From: Allantophomopsis cytisporea
Lineage: Eukaryota; Ascomycota; Leotiomycetes; Phacidiales; Phacidiaceae
DNA length: 64,000 nucleotides
Assembly: GCA_024752435.1 (NCBI GenBank)
Contig: CP103031.1
Coordinates: 988,001 to 1,052,000, forward strand
Direction of reading: 5' to 3'
Position numbers and translations under genes: made by a program. Of the stretch, positions 45,687-56,908 are shown one piece after another (the stretch's first letter is position 1; each line of letters starts with the position of its first letter). The notes below the pieces were generated by a model. The model did not search any database, was not told the DNA's origin, and saw only the letters and a program-made list of their open reading frames with translations.

Positions 45687-46778
45687 ATGACCTCCACACT
45701 TCTTAACTCGTCTGAACTGACCGTATCAGCTTCACCTCAACCATACCTGGACCCAACCAGCCAGTCCTTTATTGAAACCCTTGTCAAATCTGGGGCACCA
45801 AATTTTAACAAACTCAGTTATGTCGACGCTCGTGCTGTACTGGAGGAATTGCAGAAGCACACACCAGCGAAAGATGTTGACGTCGATATCGTTGAAATAC
45901 CGTTCGAATCCGGAAGCTTTGCAATATATATATACCGTCCTTCTGGATCAACTGAAAATTTAAGGGCTGTTTTCTATCTACATGGGGGAGGATGGGTCCT
46001 GGGAAGGTAAAACCCATGATTTTGTGACTTATGACTCTAGCCATCTAACCTTTCAAGTCCCAACACCCATGATCGTCTGGTCTGCGACCTGGTGCGTGAG
46101 TCTGGACTCGCCTATGTTTTCCCATATTACACACCTGCACCAGATGCCCAATATCCTGTCCAGTTCGAGCAAGTGTATACAGCGTTGCAGTTCATCGCAG
46201 ACAATGGAGACAAATACGGAATCAAGACTGATGCGTTTGGAGTAATTGGGGATAGTGCAGGAGGCTGGTAGTCATAACTCGTCTATCATGAAATACACTA
46301 ACCTGCGGTAGGGCACTTGGCAATTGCTTTGGCAGCACTGTCCTATGAAAGATCAGGGCCGAAAATTGTATACCAAGTCCTTCTCTATCCCGTGACAGAC
46401 CTGGCCCACGAGTCACAGACTTACAAGACATATTTCGATGGCCCAGGTTTAGATGTCGGAACACTCCGCTATATGGTTGATGCTTGGATCCCGAACAAAC
46501 CCGATCGAACTGGTCCGCTAGCTTCACCTTTGAATGCTGGCAACGAGTTTCTCTCAAAACTACCACCAGCACTCATTGTCGTTGCAGACGTTGATCCTCT
46601 AAGAGAGGAAGGGGAGGCTTTTGGACGTGCGCTTCAGGGCGCAGGCGTCTCAGTCGCCGTATTTCGGGCAGAGGGTCAATTGCATGATTTCGCAATGATC
46701 AACGCACTTGCAGTTTCCCCGGGAGCCCAGGCCGCCATCGAACTAGCTGCTGTGAAGTTGAAGAAAGCTTTGGCTTAG
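45687..46778 (+). CDS. Alpha/beta hydrolase, hormone-sensitive-lipase (HSL) family esterase
   Basis: Exons 45687..46006, 46058..46263 and 46312..46778 give 330 aa. The oxyanion motif FYLHGGGWVLG (~residues 98-108) and nucleophile elbow GDSAGG (~170-175) define the HSL family. The acid is in DVDPLREEG (~275) and the histidine in GQLHDF (~305). Residue order and length are typical of bacterial-type acetyl esterases found widely in fungi. The second intron (48 nt) interrupts the GDSAGG elbow and needs a GC donor (GAG|GCTGGT); without splicing the protein would stop at GDSAGGW. No signal peptide, so probably intracellular. The substrate is unknown: short-chain esters or small lactones are usual for the family. 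Confidence 0.87.
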
Positions 46779-46924
46779 ATATGCCAAATCGAAAATACTG
46801 TGTAGAAGCCGGATTAACGTGGAGATGCTTGGGCTGTAACGATGTCACGACAAAATTGTAGCCAGATTTCATATATATGATGTTCGTTGCTAGGGGCTGA
46901 TATACCGCTAGGTGGTAGATCTTG

Positions 46925-48553
46925 CTATTCCTCGTCGCCACGTTTTCTCAAATTCTCTAAGCTGTAAAACAAGGTCGAAAGACTCTGAATCTCATCATCT
47001 TTAAGATCGGCCCCATTGGCAGACGCAAATGTTAAGTCTTCTTCTGACCAAGCCTCGTCGACTTTGCGGAAAGCCTGCAATATTTGTATCTCAGAATCAG
47101 CCGTTGATTGAATCTTAGTGGTCGATCCTGGCTCGAAGATACAATCAACAGATATAATGCAAGCTCCAGCACCATGAGATACTATATCAAGTGGATTCCC
47201 TTTCAAAGTGGCCGTTTGGATATGTCTCATAAGGCCTTCCGAGTTCATTGAGAAGAAAAACACAGCAGGCACACTATTTTAACGGATTAGCCAGTAAGAA
47301 CCCGAGAAGTTTCTGAAGTGAGTCTTACCCTTCACACGTGATTGCGATTGGCGCATCTTCGCCGTCCAAGCCATCGCACGATGCAATACCAGATATGACG
47401 ATCTTCATCTCAGTCTTTGCATCTTCTTCAGTGACCGATGAGACATAGTCCTGTAATTTTACCTGACCAAGGACCCTTGCGGAGGCAAAATCCCATACTA
47501 TGACAGTTCCATCACCACTACCCGACAGAAGTATCTTCTGTTGGCTTTTGGGAATACACAAACGACTTATGAAGTCTTTGTGTCCCAGACAGTAGTTCTC
47601 AATGACATGAGACTGGGGAATCGATCGTGAGACACGTATATGCTCATCACGATCACCTGTTATTATGTATCCACGTCCATCAACATGTGCCAAAGCAATG
47701 CTAGTGAGCATAGACACGTGACCTAGGAGTAGAGTGTGCTCGAATGTTGGAGCTGCCTTCTCAGAAGGCTTATTTTCAGCCCTGAGTTGATTCTCAAGAG
47801 CTTTCAGATTTCGTTGTGAGTGGACAGTCTTGTCATTGGCGGATGGAACGAAGATTTTGGTTGGGACTTCTGTTTGACTCGCAGAGTCTTTCTCCTTAAT
47901 CTGTCCTGTCAGAGCAGTGGTGATAAGTAGTGGTAGAGAATAGACATCTCCAAATTTATCGGCACAGATAATGGTGGAATTATCCGGTGTGATAGCCAGT
48001 GAACATGGTCTCTTTGGCATTGCACTGTAGAAAATTAGAATACTGTCTTCGCAGAATGTTCTGTAATAATTCTCTTCTTTCTTTCTTACCGTTCACTTAA
48101 TTGGTCAAGTTTGCCCTTTCCATTGTGCTCAAAGACTCGGATAGTCTTGTCTTCACCAGTGACTGCGACAACGTAGGAACCCGTTGATGTAGCAGCCAAC
48201 GAAATGACACATGGAGCAGACTTCTTTACTGGGGGACGGTTGCTGACTTTTTTCTTCGACGCCCCATTCGAAGTTTCCACTATCTCTTCGTTATTAGATA
48301 ACTTGCGCTTTTTCGAGGGTTGTAAGGTATCTAGTACAACATCGACAGATGAAGCCGAATTTTGAGTCTCAGAGTTCGTTGAAATTGCAACCTTCTCCTC
48401 GACGATATCCTTGCTTTCTTGGTCTCCATTAAACGGGCATCTCCAGGATGAGAGTAGGGTACCATTTTCGAGACTGAAAGAATCTAATTGCGGACCGGAG
48501 GCGGCAATGAGCACATTACCGCAGCGATGAAGGCACTGATAAGACGTCCGCAT
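46925..48553 (-). CDS. trm82: tRNA (guanine-N7-)-methyltransferase non-catalytic subunit TRM82
   Basis: Exons 48553..48090, 48024..47329 and 47273..46925 (introns 65 and 55 nt) give 502 aa. The start is MRTSYQCLHRCGN; the frame is open a little upstream, but only with a TTG. WD40 repeats: VISLAATSTGSYVVAVTGEDKTIRVFE, the block starting CSLAITPDNSTIICADKFGDVYSL, LLGHVSMLTSIAL...GDRDEHIRVS and KILLSGSGDGTVIVWD. A Lys-rich loop (KKRKLSNNEE, KKKVSNRPPVKK) is inserted between the first and second blades, as in the family. TRM82 stabilises the catalytic subunit TRM8, which makes m7G46 in tRNA. The gene is divergent from RPP0. Confidence 0.93.
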
Positions 48554-48911
48554 TTTGACTACAGACTTCAATGGTGAAGTAGCTGATGTTTCTGGATGTT
48601 ATTCTCTGAGCGTTAATCCAATAAGTCTTTTCAGTAGTAACGTGACCTTGTTTCTTTCACTTTTCATTTTGCAAAAGCGCTGCACTTGGTACTGAGGCAG
48701 TAGCTTTTGCCGAGCTCCGCTACCAACCAATCGCAGTAGCGGGAAGGAATTGGCGAACATGCCCTACAACCCACACTTTCATATGGACAATTTTCGCGCG
48801 AGACTGACAACGATCTCTTCAACAACAACGAACTCGAACAATTCCGAGTATCTCCATCAATTTCAAAGTATAACTTGACCCTTAAACATCCTACCTTCAA
48901 TCTAAGAAGAT
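48554..48911. promoter_or_regulatory. Shared divergent promoter of TRM82 and ribosomal P0
   Basis: 358 bases between two divergent starts. A C/T- and CAA-rich stretch (CTCTTCAACAACAACGAACT near 48812-48832) precedes RPP0, as usual for a highly expressed fungal ribosomal gene. Confidence 0.6.
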
Positions 48912-49912
48912 ATGGGGGGCAAGTCCGAAAACAAGGCCGGCTACTTCGACAAGCTCAAGGGCCTTCTCGAGGAATACAAGTCCATCTTCATCGTCTCTGT
49001 CGACAATGTCAGCTCCCAGCAGATGCACGAGATTAGAGGCTCCCTCCGTGGAGAGGGTGTCGTCTTGATGGGAAAGAACACCATGGTAAGTCGCGCTCCG
49101 CGCAAAGCATACAAATTTACAAGGGCTCAGCTAACATCTTCCAGGTTCGTCGTGCCATCAAGGGTTTCCTTGCCGACTCTCCAGAGTACGAGCGTCTCCT
49201 CCCATTCGTTAAGGGCAACGTTGGTTTCGTTTTCACCAACGGTGACCTCAAGGCTATCCGTGACAAGATCTTGGCCAACAAGGTTGCTGCCCCAGCTCGT
49301 GCCGGTGCTCTTGCCCCAGCCGATGTCTTCATCCCAGCTGGTAACACTGGTATGGAGCCAGGAAAGACCTCTTTCTTCCAGGCTCTTGGTGTCCCAACCA
49401 AGATTGCTCGTGGTACCATTGAAATCACCACTGAGCTTAAGCTCGTTGAGGCCGGTAGCAAGGTTGGACCATCTGAGGCCACTCTTCTCAACATGTTGAA
49501 CATCTCCCCATTCACCTACGGTATGGGTATCTCCCAGGTTTACGACCAGGGTAACACCTTCCCATCTTCCGTTCTCGACATTGAGGAGAGCCAGCTCTTG
49601 AAGGTCTTCAGCTCTGCTATCACCACCATTGCCGCCATCTCTTTGGCTGCCAACTTCCCAACTCTCCCATCTGTCATCCACTCCGTTGTCAACAGCTACA
49701 AGAACGTCTTGTCTGTTGCCCTTGCTACGGAGTACCAGTGGGCCGAGATTGAGGAGCTCAAGGACCGCATCAACAACCCAGATGCTTACGCCGCTGCTGC
49801 CCCAGCCGCCGCTTCTGCCGATGCCCCAGCTGCTGAGGAGACCAAGGAGGAGGCTAAGGACGACTCTGAGGCTGAGGAGTCTGACGGTGGCTTCGGTGGC
49901 ATGTTCGACTAA
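48912..49912 (+). CDS. rpp0: 60S acidic ribosomal stalk protein P0
   Basis: Exons 48912..49085 and 49145..49912 (intron 59 nt, donor GTAAGT) give 313 aa. The N-terminal L10 domain is seen in YFDKLKGLLEEYKSIFIVSVDNVSS and GKNTMVRRAIKG. The P0 region has PAGNTGMEPGKTSFFQALGV, ITTELKLVEAGSKVG and GISQVYDQG. An Ala-rich hinge leads to the acidic tail. P0 anchors P1/P2 dimers to the ribosome and helps recruit elongation factors. Codon use is strongly biased to C-ending codons, which is why long antisense ORFs appear here; they are not genes. The last residues are EESDGGFGGMFD, with fewer acidic residues than the usual EESDDDMGFGLFD. Confidence 0.97.
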
Positions 49913-50397
49913 GCTCGTCAAGTGCGCCTGAAGTGCCTGGATGTGTCAGTCAGATAACACGTGATGAACAAGCCAGGTGTCGTATATACAAGCAACTTGT
50001 TCGGCACGTGTTAGAAGTAAAGGTTAGTCAATATTCCCATCTCTTTCTTTCACGAGCCATATGATTATCAATCAAAAGCTTTTTAACCCTGAATCACTAT
50101 GTTGACTCAAAACACAACTCTAATTTTTTCATGACTTTGCGCTCAAATTAACTGCTTCTGTTACTTCATCTATTTTATTGAAGATGTACTGATCCGGAAA
50201 TTATAGATCTATCTACTGATAACAATCCAATACTTTGGAAAAAAATATTTGTTCAACCATGCAATGATATGTGATGAGTGAAGATATATCCATTCAGTTT
50301 GCCTTCTAGATGAGGTATAATATTATCTTGCCATACATAATGCACAACACTAGAAGAAAAGTTTGCAGCACTTCATATTCCGTAATCCCCTTGCCTT
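49913..50397. other. Intergenic region between convergent genes
   Basis: About 485 AT-rich bases with the 3' ends of RPP0 and MSH1. No ORF. Confidence 0.5.
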
Positions 50398-53300
50398 CTA
50401 AATTCCTCCCAAAACCTTTCGTGCTATGTCAATAGCTGCTTGAGGAAGTCCTGCCAAACTTGCCACTTTCAGAGCGTGGCTGTTCCTATTTACACCTTGC
50501 TTCAGGCGATGCATGTATCCAAAACCACCATCTAAATCCTCCTTGACGTCCGTACAATAATATCCGATTCTCTCCATGTCTTCTGACATATCGGCAAGAT
50601 CATGGAAATGTGTAGCGAATAATGTCCTGCTCTGATTGACATTGTAGAGGTGATGTAGACACGCGTACGCAACCGCGGTCCCATCCGTGGGTGTAGTTCC
50701 CCTTCCGATTTCGTCCATGATCACAAAGCTCCTTGGTGTGGCATTACGCAGTATCGTTGCTGATTCGAGCATTTCCACCATGAATGTGCTCTGATCTCTG
50801 TAAAGATCATCTGCGGATCCAACGCGACTAAATATCTTGTCCACCAAGCCAATCTCAGCATATTCGGCCGGCACATACATACCTGCTTGCGCCATAATCG
50901 TTATGAGCGCATTCTGTCTGAGAAATGTGCTCTTGCCTGCCATGTTCGGGCCAGTGATTAGCCAGAGTCTCTCATGATCGCCAACGAAACAATCGTTGGT
51001 TGTGAACGTGCGGCCCTGTTCCTGGAGACCAATCTCAACAGTTGGATGTCGTCCTCCAATAATCTTGTGAGAAGTACCGCTGTTCAGTATGGGCCGGATC
51101 AAGCCTTGTTCAGCTGCTAGACTTGCCGAGGAGCAGGCTATATCGAGTTCATCGAGAACTTGAGCATTATGACGCAGTCGAACCAAGTTCTTTATTACTT
51201 GTGTACGAAGCTGTATAAAAACCCTCTGTTCTTCTCCTCGAATAGCAATTTTGATAGCATCTATTTTCTGACCAAGTGACGTCCAATCAGGGTGGTGGAA
51301 GGACCTGGTCGATTTGCTGGATGAGAGAGTGGGCAACGCAGACAGGTTTTTCATATCGCGGCCCTTCACGTGGCAGATGTGTCCCAGCCCAGGAGTCCAC
51401 CGCAGAGTAAGCGACGTTGCATTGAACTCGACCTTCAAAGCCTCGGAAAGTGATGCCCGAGACTCTAGCAACGTATCAAAATCTTTGTGGAGCATTTCAA
51501 GTGTTGGACTAGCTGTTGGCTTCATGGTCCAAGCAATGTCATCATCTGCGTAGTGCTCTCTTATACTCGTGGCTTTCCGCTTCTTATTGCCTACTGTGAC
51601 AGCCGCGACGTCCTTCTCTGTACCTTGTGTCGCAGCAATTGCTTGAGCAAGAGCAATTGCCTGTCCAGTCTCATTGTCTTCCATCCGATGCTGTTCCTCA
51701 ACTCCAGCTTCATCCACAGCATCACTTATTTTCTTGGCAAGGGCCTTTGGTCCACGTATATGAATGCGCTCAACAAGACGTTCGAGGCATTCCGTGTCTG
51801 CAGTGTCTAACTTTGTGAAATTTCCAAGAACAGATGCGATATCTATTGTGGTATTTATGGTCTTTGCTAATGCTAGCAAGTCATCAGGATCTCCACGACC
51901 CAAAGAGAACTTCTGCACGAGGCGCTGTGAATCGAAGCTACGTCGGAGTATCATCGTGATACGATCTCTAAGAGTCTCGTCGGACTTGAAGTGAGCTACA
52001 ATATCGAGTCGGGCATTGATGATGTTCATAGATGTTGATGGGGATGCTACAAAAAGGTCAGCCTAAAGTTCCAGGGCCAAATCTGATCCCCAACCATACT
52101 TATCCAATCATGTAACATTCTTGCTCCACTTTTTGTAACAGTCCGCCTCACAGCATGCAGAAGACTGCCCTTTCCCACCCGTTCCTTGATAGTCTCTTTG
52201 ATCTCTAATGCACGCATGCTATTCTTATCAATCTCCATAACGTCCTGCGCCGAATATCGCACTGGTGGTTGAAGCTTCATACTCAAACCTTGTAGTCTCT
52301 CTTTTACATACTCCAGTAAAGTGCTGCCAGCTAAAACCTCACTTTCTGTGAAGTTCTTGCAGTCATCCTTGGGAACAGGAGATTCGAGCATATCAGACCA
52401 TTCTGAGATAGGGAATTTACCTGAAGATGGGGCATAGGTAACAAGACATCGACTTCCATCGAGAACGCTGTGGATCCCATGCTGGAATCTGTCTCTCATA
52501 CTCTGATCGAGAACGACCTCCCTAGGGCTCAAACGTGAGAGGACAGATGCGAGGGAAGAGAGAGTAGTAGATTGTGTCAAGAAAATGCCGGTTGACAAAT
52601 CCAGCCAAGCCAAACCTAGAAGTATTGCACCCATGGATGATAGCTCAGGCTGTTCAGTATCTTCAACATCCTGAGCAAGAAGACTATCTCCGGAGGTCCC
52701 CACATGAACTGCAAGTATATAGTTGCTAACATAGGGGTCCATGAAGTTCTCATCTATCAATGTTCCAGGTGTAATGATTCTGGCTACTCTGCGGTCATGG
52801 AGTAGACCTCCTGACTTGACTTTGGCGGATGCATCATTTGGAAATTCCTCAGCAATAGCGACGTATTTGTTTAGATCTTGCACAAGTGTTTTGAGTATAC
52901 GATCAAGTTGAAAGAAGGGAAAGCCGGCCTAAAGAAAATTTATCAGAATCGCACGACTCAACAACTGGTCAGGAGCAGCTCACCATCGACACAGGTCCAG
53001 CACTAGTTTTTTTCCGAGCAACCTTGAGATTAAGCAGCGGACCGTACTCATCGGCATGTTCAAAATACAGCTCATAGAAACCCCCAACACGAGTGAGAAG
53101 CACACAATTTTCAAATTTTCGCATGTTTGTTCGAGCTTGAAGAACAACGGTTGGATAGGATGGGCCGCTCTCCTCCATCGGAAGGGGCTCAAGAGCTATC
53201 ATACCCTGTGGCAGATCATCTAAATTCATCGATGTCTTTGTTTTCGCATATCTTCTGAAGATATGAGAACCTTGCGTTCGATGCAACATTGAAGTGCGGG

Positions 53301-53427
53301 GGCCATTTCTTAATTGATAAAAGGGAATTGTATGGATTGATGCACAGCTTCTGGTGGTGAAAGTTGTGCGTGTGATAAACTTGCGAATGGTGGAAGACGC
53401 GTAACGATGCGTGTGAATGAGTGACAT
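50398..53427 (-). CDS. msh1: Mitochondrial DNA mismatch repair protein MSH1 (MutS)
   Basis: Exons 53427..52984, 52928..52100 and 52046..50398 (introns 55 and 53 nt) give 973 aa. The first ~70 residues are rich in Arg/Ser/Thr and lack acids, fitting a mitochondrial targeting sequence. The mismatch-binding MutS I domain has the Phe-x-Glu-type site (RVGGFYELYFEHA, ~115). Connector and core follow: ITPGTLIDENF, RYSAQDVMEIDKNS. The ATPase has Walker A TGPNMAGKST (~788), Walker B VIMDEIGRGT, and FATHFHDLADM. Of the fungal MutS homologues, MSH1 is the one with a presequence and GFYELYFEHA. It keeps mitochondrial DNA stable. Confidence 0.94.
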
Positions 53428-55375
53428 CAGAAAAACAGATTGAGGGAGGGGGGGTGAGGGAGAGAGGGTATTTGTGACTAAAAAAAGGAGGGAGAAATTG
53501 AGAGCGTGGACACCAGGGATGATATCATACTCAAGATGAAAAGAATTCGTTGGTTTTGTATTATGTCTGATATGAGGTTGAGAGTTGAGATCATCTCAAA
53601 TTACGGATTTCTTTCTTGGAGATAAATTTTTGATATTTTGGGTTTTCCTTGTGTGTTGCAGAAATGGCTGCTGTCCATGATGGGCGGTGACTGAGACGCG
53701 AGATACAAAAGAAATACGTACCTGACCATTGACTATTCATGCCTGAGGATGGAATGGAGGAGGATATAACCGGATGATAGGTAACCTTTGGGCACAAGAC
53801 TTCTTCTACCTAAGGTAAGGTAGTTAAATAGTAGATAGGTATCAATCAAATTGAGTCGAGTCTGTTCAGCAATATGCTTGATATTCTATGATGATATCCG
53901 ATAACTGTGGGGTGGTGGTGATTGTTATTGTAACTGTACTGAAATGGGTTCCGTTGCTGTAAAAATGATTGCGTCGACAACCATATATCATCGAGTACTC
54001 ATTATGGGGGCTTGTCAAGGCATCTCATCGGAGTATGCACCCCGTATCTGTTTATGATGCCTAACTGAGACTTCTATGTGTTGTATGAATATACGTGATA
54101 CATACTCCGGTTATATATATATATATATATATATATTTACATCCCACCAGCAACCCGGGAAATGTGAAAGGCGGTAGGGTAGGTATGCAGATTCGTGGAA
54201 CGTTGCTCTCATATCCCCACTTCTAGTCCGTACGGCGCTTTTAAGAATGAATGGGTTCAGCTTTGGGGGGTTTCTTCGTTCTTCTTCTTTTTTCTTTCAA
54301 GAGTCATCATAGAATAAACAGCATACCTATCTTATATGTTGCTTGGAGTACGTTGTTTATTCAGACATTGTCAGCCCCAACCCCACATATGTAATCTCTC
54401 TTTATGCCTGCCTACCCCTTGTCTTCAAGTAGTATGGCCAAGCATTATCAATTGATGTTCAATCATCAGTCATTCAATACATAATCCTGTACATCGTTAC
54501 TTTCATTACTCTCCTCCCATATCTACTGGTGTCTGCAGGTGTACTTGGCTGATCCGTGCCGCATAAGATGCATGAGGGGGTGTGTGTGTCAAAGCCCAAT
54601 ACAGATGCGATTGTCCGTCTCAGTCTGCTTATGTCAAGCTTAGACAGAACTTCTCTAAGCACATCTAAGCACATCTAAGCACCCGCAACCCCGCCATGAT
54701 CGTGCAGCGGCGGGACGAAGCCGCATATGTATGTTGCAATCGACTGACTACCCCCATGTATTATCTGAGCCAAAACTCTCATGGCCTTTTTCCTTTGTTA
54801 TGCTTACGATATTTGTGTCGTACCTGACCTATTACGATATTTGTATGGCTATTCTGTACGATGTGTATCTATCATCCTCTACGGACAATTGGATAGGTAA
54901 AGTACCCCTGTACGTACATATCATCCTACACCAATGTATGTATGATAGATACGGTTTGGGGAACGGTGTGTTTACGATGAGACCACTCAGTCCAGTCCAG
55001 CTTCAGCTCATCTATTCTTCCATCCATCCATTCATTCATCATACTGTACGGAGTAATCTCATACCGTATCCATAACATTCGTCCGAGCTATCTAAGCCCC
55101 TCCTCCTTGCTTGTGCCTCTACTTACTAATTTTCTCATTGATGGAAATCCCAATAACGTAATTGTTAGAACACCTTATTCAATCACATACATACCTTACT
55201 TTCCACTCTCTAATACAAATATATACACATACCTACTTATACTATATATACCACCATCCCCTCCAGTCTCTGCCCATCTTCCTTACTCTCTCAAGTCATT
55301 CAAATCAACCAACTATCAGTCCACTTCCCCCTCAGATATCAACCAACACCTCAATTCACATCCAACACCCTCAAC
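53428..55375. other. Intergenic region between divergent genes
   Basis: About 1.9 kb with both promoters. A (TA)n tract is at 54113-54137, three direct ACATCTAAGC units at 54659-54682, CTACCTAAGGTAAGGTAG at 53806-53823, and a C/T-rich leader at 55080-55375. No supported gene. Confidence 0.55.
54113..54137. repeat. (TA)n microsatellite
   Basis: About 12 uninterrupted units. Confidence 0.9.
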
Positions 55376-56181
55376 ATGGCACCGAAAGTCGCTATCGTCT
55401 TTGTATGTCTCTTCAAACCCGTTTTTGTCGTATTCCGCCTGTTGTCAACAAATAATATACTAACCCTAAAACTATAGTACTCGATGTACGGTCACATCCA
55501 AAAACTCGCTGAAGCCGAGCAGGCCGGTCTGAAGAAGGCTGGTATCACCGCAGATATCTACCAATTTGCCGAGACTCTTCCACAGGAGGTGCTCACTAAG
55601 ATGGGAGCTCCACCAAAGTCCAACTACCCCGTCATTGACGCCGATACACTTGAGAAGTACGACGCATTCCTCTTTGGTATTCCAACCCGCTATGGGAACT
55701 TCCCTGCACAAATCAAGGCTTTCTGTAAGTAGTCATCATTCAAACGCATTCAACATATCATCTAACGTTGTTAGGGGATACTACCGGAAAGCAATGGAGC
55801 ACTGGTGGATATTGGGGCAAGTACGCAGGTGTCTTCATCAGCACTGGAACCCAGGGAGGTGGACAGGAGAGCACTGCTATTGCTGCTCTGAGTACTTTCG
55901 CTCATCACGGTATCATCTACGTTCCTCTAGGATACAAGACCGCCTTCGGCATTCTTGCCGACAATTCGGAAGTTCGTGGAGGCTCTCCATGGGGAGCTGG
56001 AACATTTGCTGTACGTTGACCCGTCACTTGATACGAGATAACGCTTGCAAATGATCAGTCTACTAACACTTTCATTTAGGGCGGTGATGGCTCACGTCAA
56101 CCAAGTGCCAAGGAGATCCAGCTCGCTGAGACTCATGGCGAGTCCTTTGGAAGTGCCATCTCCAAGGTCAACTTCGCATGA
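55376..56181 (+). CDS. Flavodoxin-like NAD(P)H:quinone oxidoreductase (WrbA/Pst2/Ycp4 family); stop codon in readthrough context
   Basis: Exons 55376..55402, 55478..55724, 55775..56010 and 56080..56181 (introns 75, 50, 69 nt) give 203 aa, the normal family length (the fungal allergen Alt a 7 homologue is of this size). FMN-binding features: YSMYGHIQKLAEAE phosphate loop, GIPTRYGNFPAQIKAFWD, STGTQGGGQE and PLGYKT...GGSPWGAGTFAGGDGSRQPS. The enzyme reduces quinones by two electrons and protects against oxidative stress; in yeast the relatives sit at eisosomes or the plasma membrane. The annotated stop is TGA followed by CTA G, the best-known readthrough context, and the same frame stays open for 54 codons (see next entry). 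Confidence 0.93.
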
Positions 56182-56346
56182 CTAGATGGTCGCACCGGCG
56201 GGGCTGCCAACGGTGGAGAGAAAAAGAAGACAGAGTCGACTAATACCCCAACTACTGCAAACACTACCAAGTCGCCCAAGACTGAACCTGACGGAGAGGT
56301 AAAGGGAGGACCTTGTGGTTTGCCATCGAAGTGCTCTATCTTGTAA
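56179..56346 (+). other. Predicted stop-codon readthrough extension ending in a CaaX prenylation box
   Basis: Directly in frame after TGA (56179-56181) there are 54 sense codons from CTA at 56182 to TTG at 56341, then TAA at 56344-56346. The extension is hydrophilic: Gly/Ala, then KKKTE, then a Thr/Asn/Pro-rich linker, then KGGPC and the end KCSIL. A C-terminal Cys-aliphatic-aliphatic-X with X = Leu is recognised by geranylgeranyltransferase I, and the upstream Cys could be palmitoylated. The readthrough form would be 258 aa. An alternative is splicing out the stop, but any intron in this place would be only about 18-35 nt, shorter than all others here. Confidence 0.65.
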
Positions 56347-56908
56347 TCTACCTGGCCATGAAGAGCGCGCAAATATATAAAACCACTAGAAGATGAATTT
56401 TAATGCCAGTTGTTAATTAATATTGATTTAACTTACAAATAACATTGTGCCACCCATGAGAGATGACACAATAACGCCCACCCACTACTCACTCGATTTT
56501 TCTTCCAGGTGTTTCACTTTACCTGGCAAATTCAATTCGTAAATATCAGATCTGAGCTGTGGTGTTTTCGAAGGCTTAGGAAATTTATTCAGCCTTATGA
56601 ATCAGAGTCTGCATATCGAAACATGAGATCACTTGTACACACTGGTACTTTAGCTTCAAGGAAAATTCATATCGGCAGCACCTCTAATCGCGGACCCTTA
56701 CCCGGGGTAATTAGAATAATAGAGCAGAATATTGCTATGTACGTAGTACAGTAGTGGTGGGGCATATCTATTGTAGTCATAGAATACGGTGTGTCATAAG
56801 AGTCCCGTTCTAGTGCAGCCGACGCGGAGAGCTCCAGAAGAACATCACAAAGTGAAGTCGCATTTGTTGATCGGAATCAACACCTGCAACTCTCACTATA
56901 ATTCAAAT
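56347..56908. other. Intergenic region
   Basis: About 560 bases with the 3' UTR of the reductase and promoter of HEM12. No gene seen. Confidence 0.5.

Noticed and set aside
49127..49921. 264-codon minus-strand ORF opposite ribosomal P0
   Set aside because: It is the shadow of a highly codon-biased gene; Leu/Gly/Val/Ser-rich translation with no domain, and the plus strand is clearly P0.
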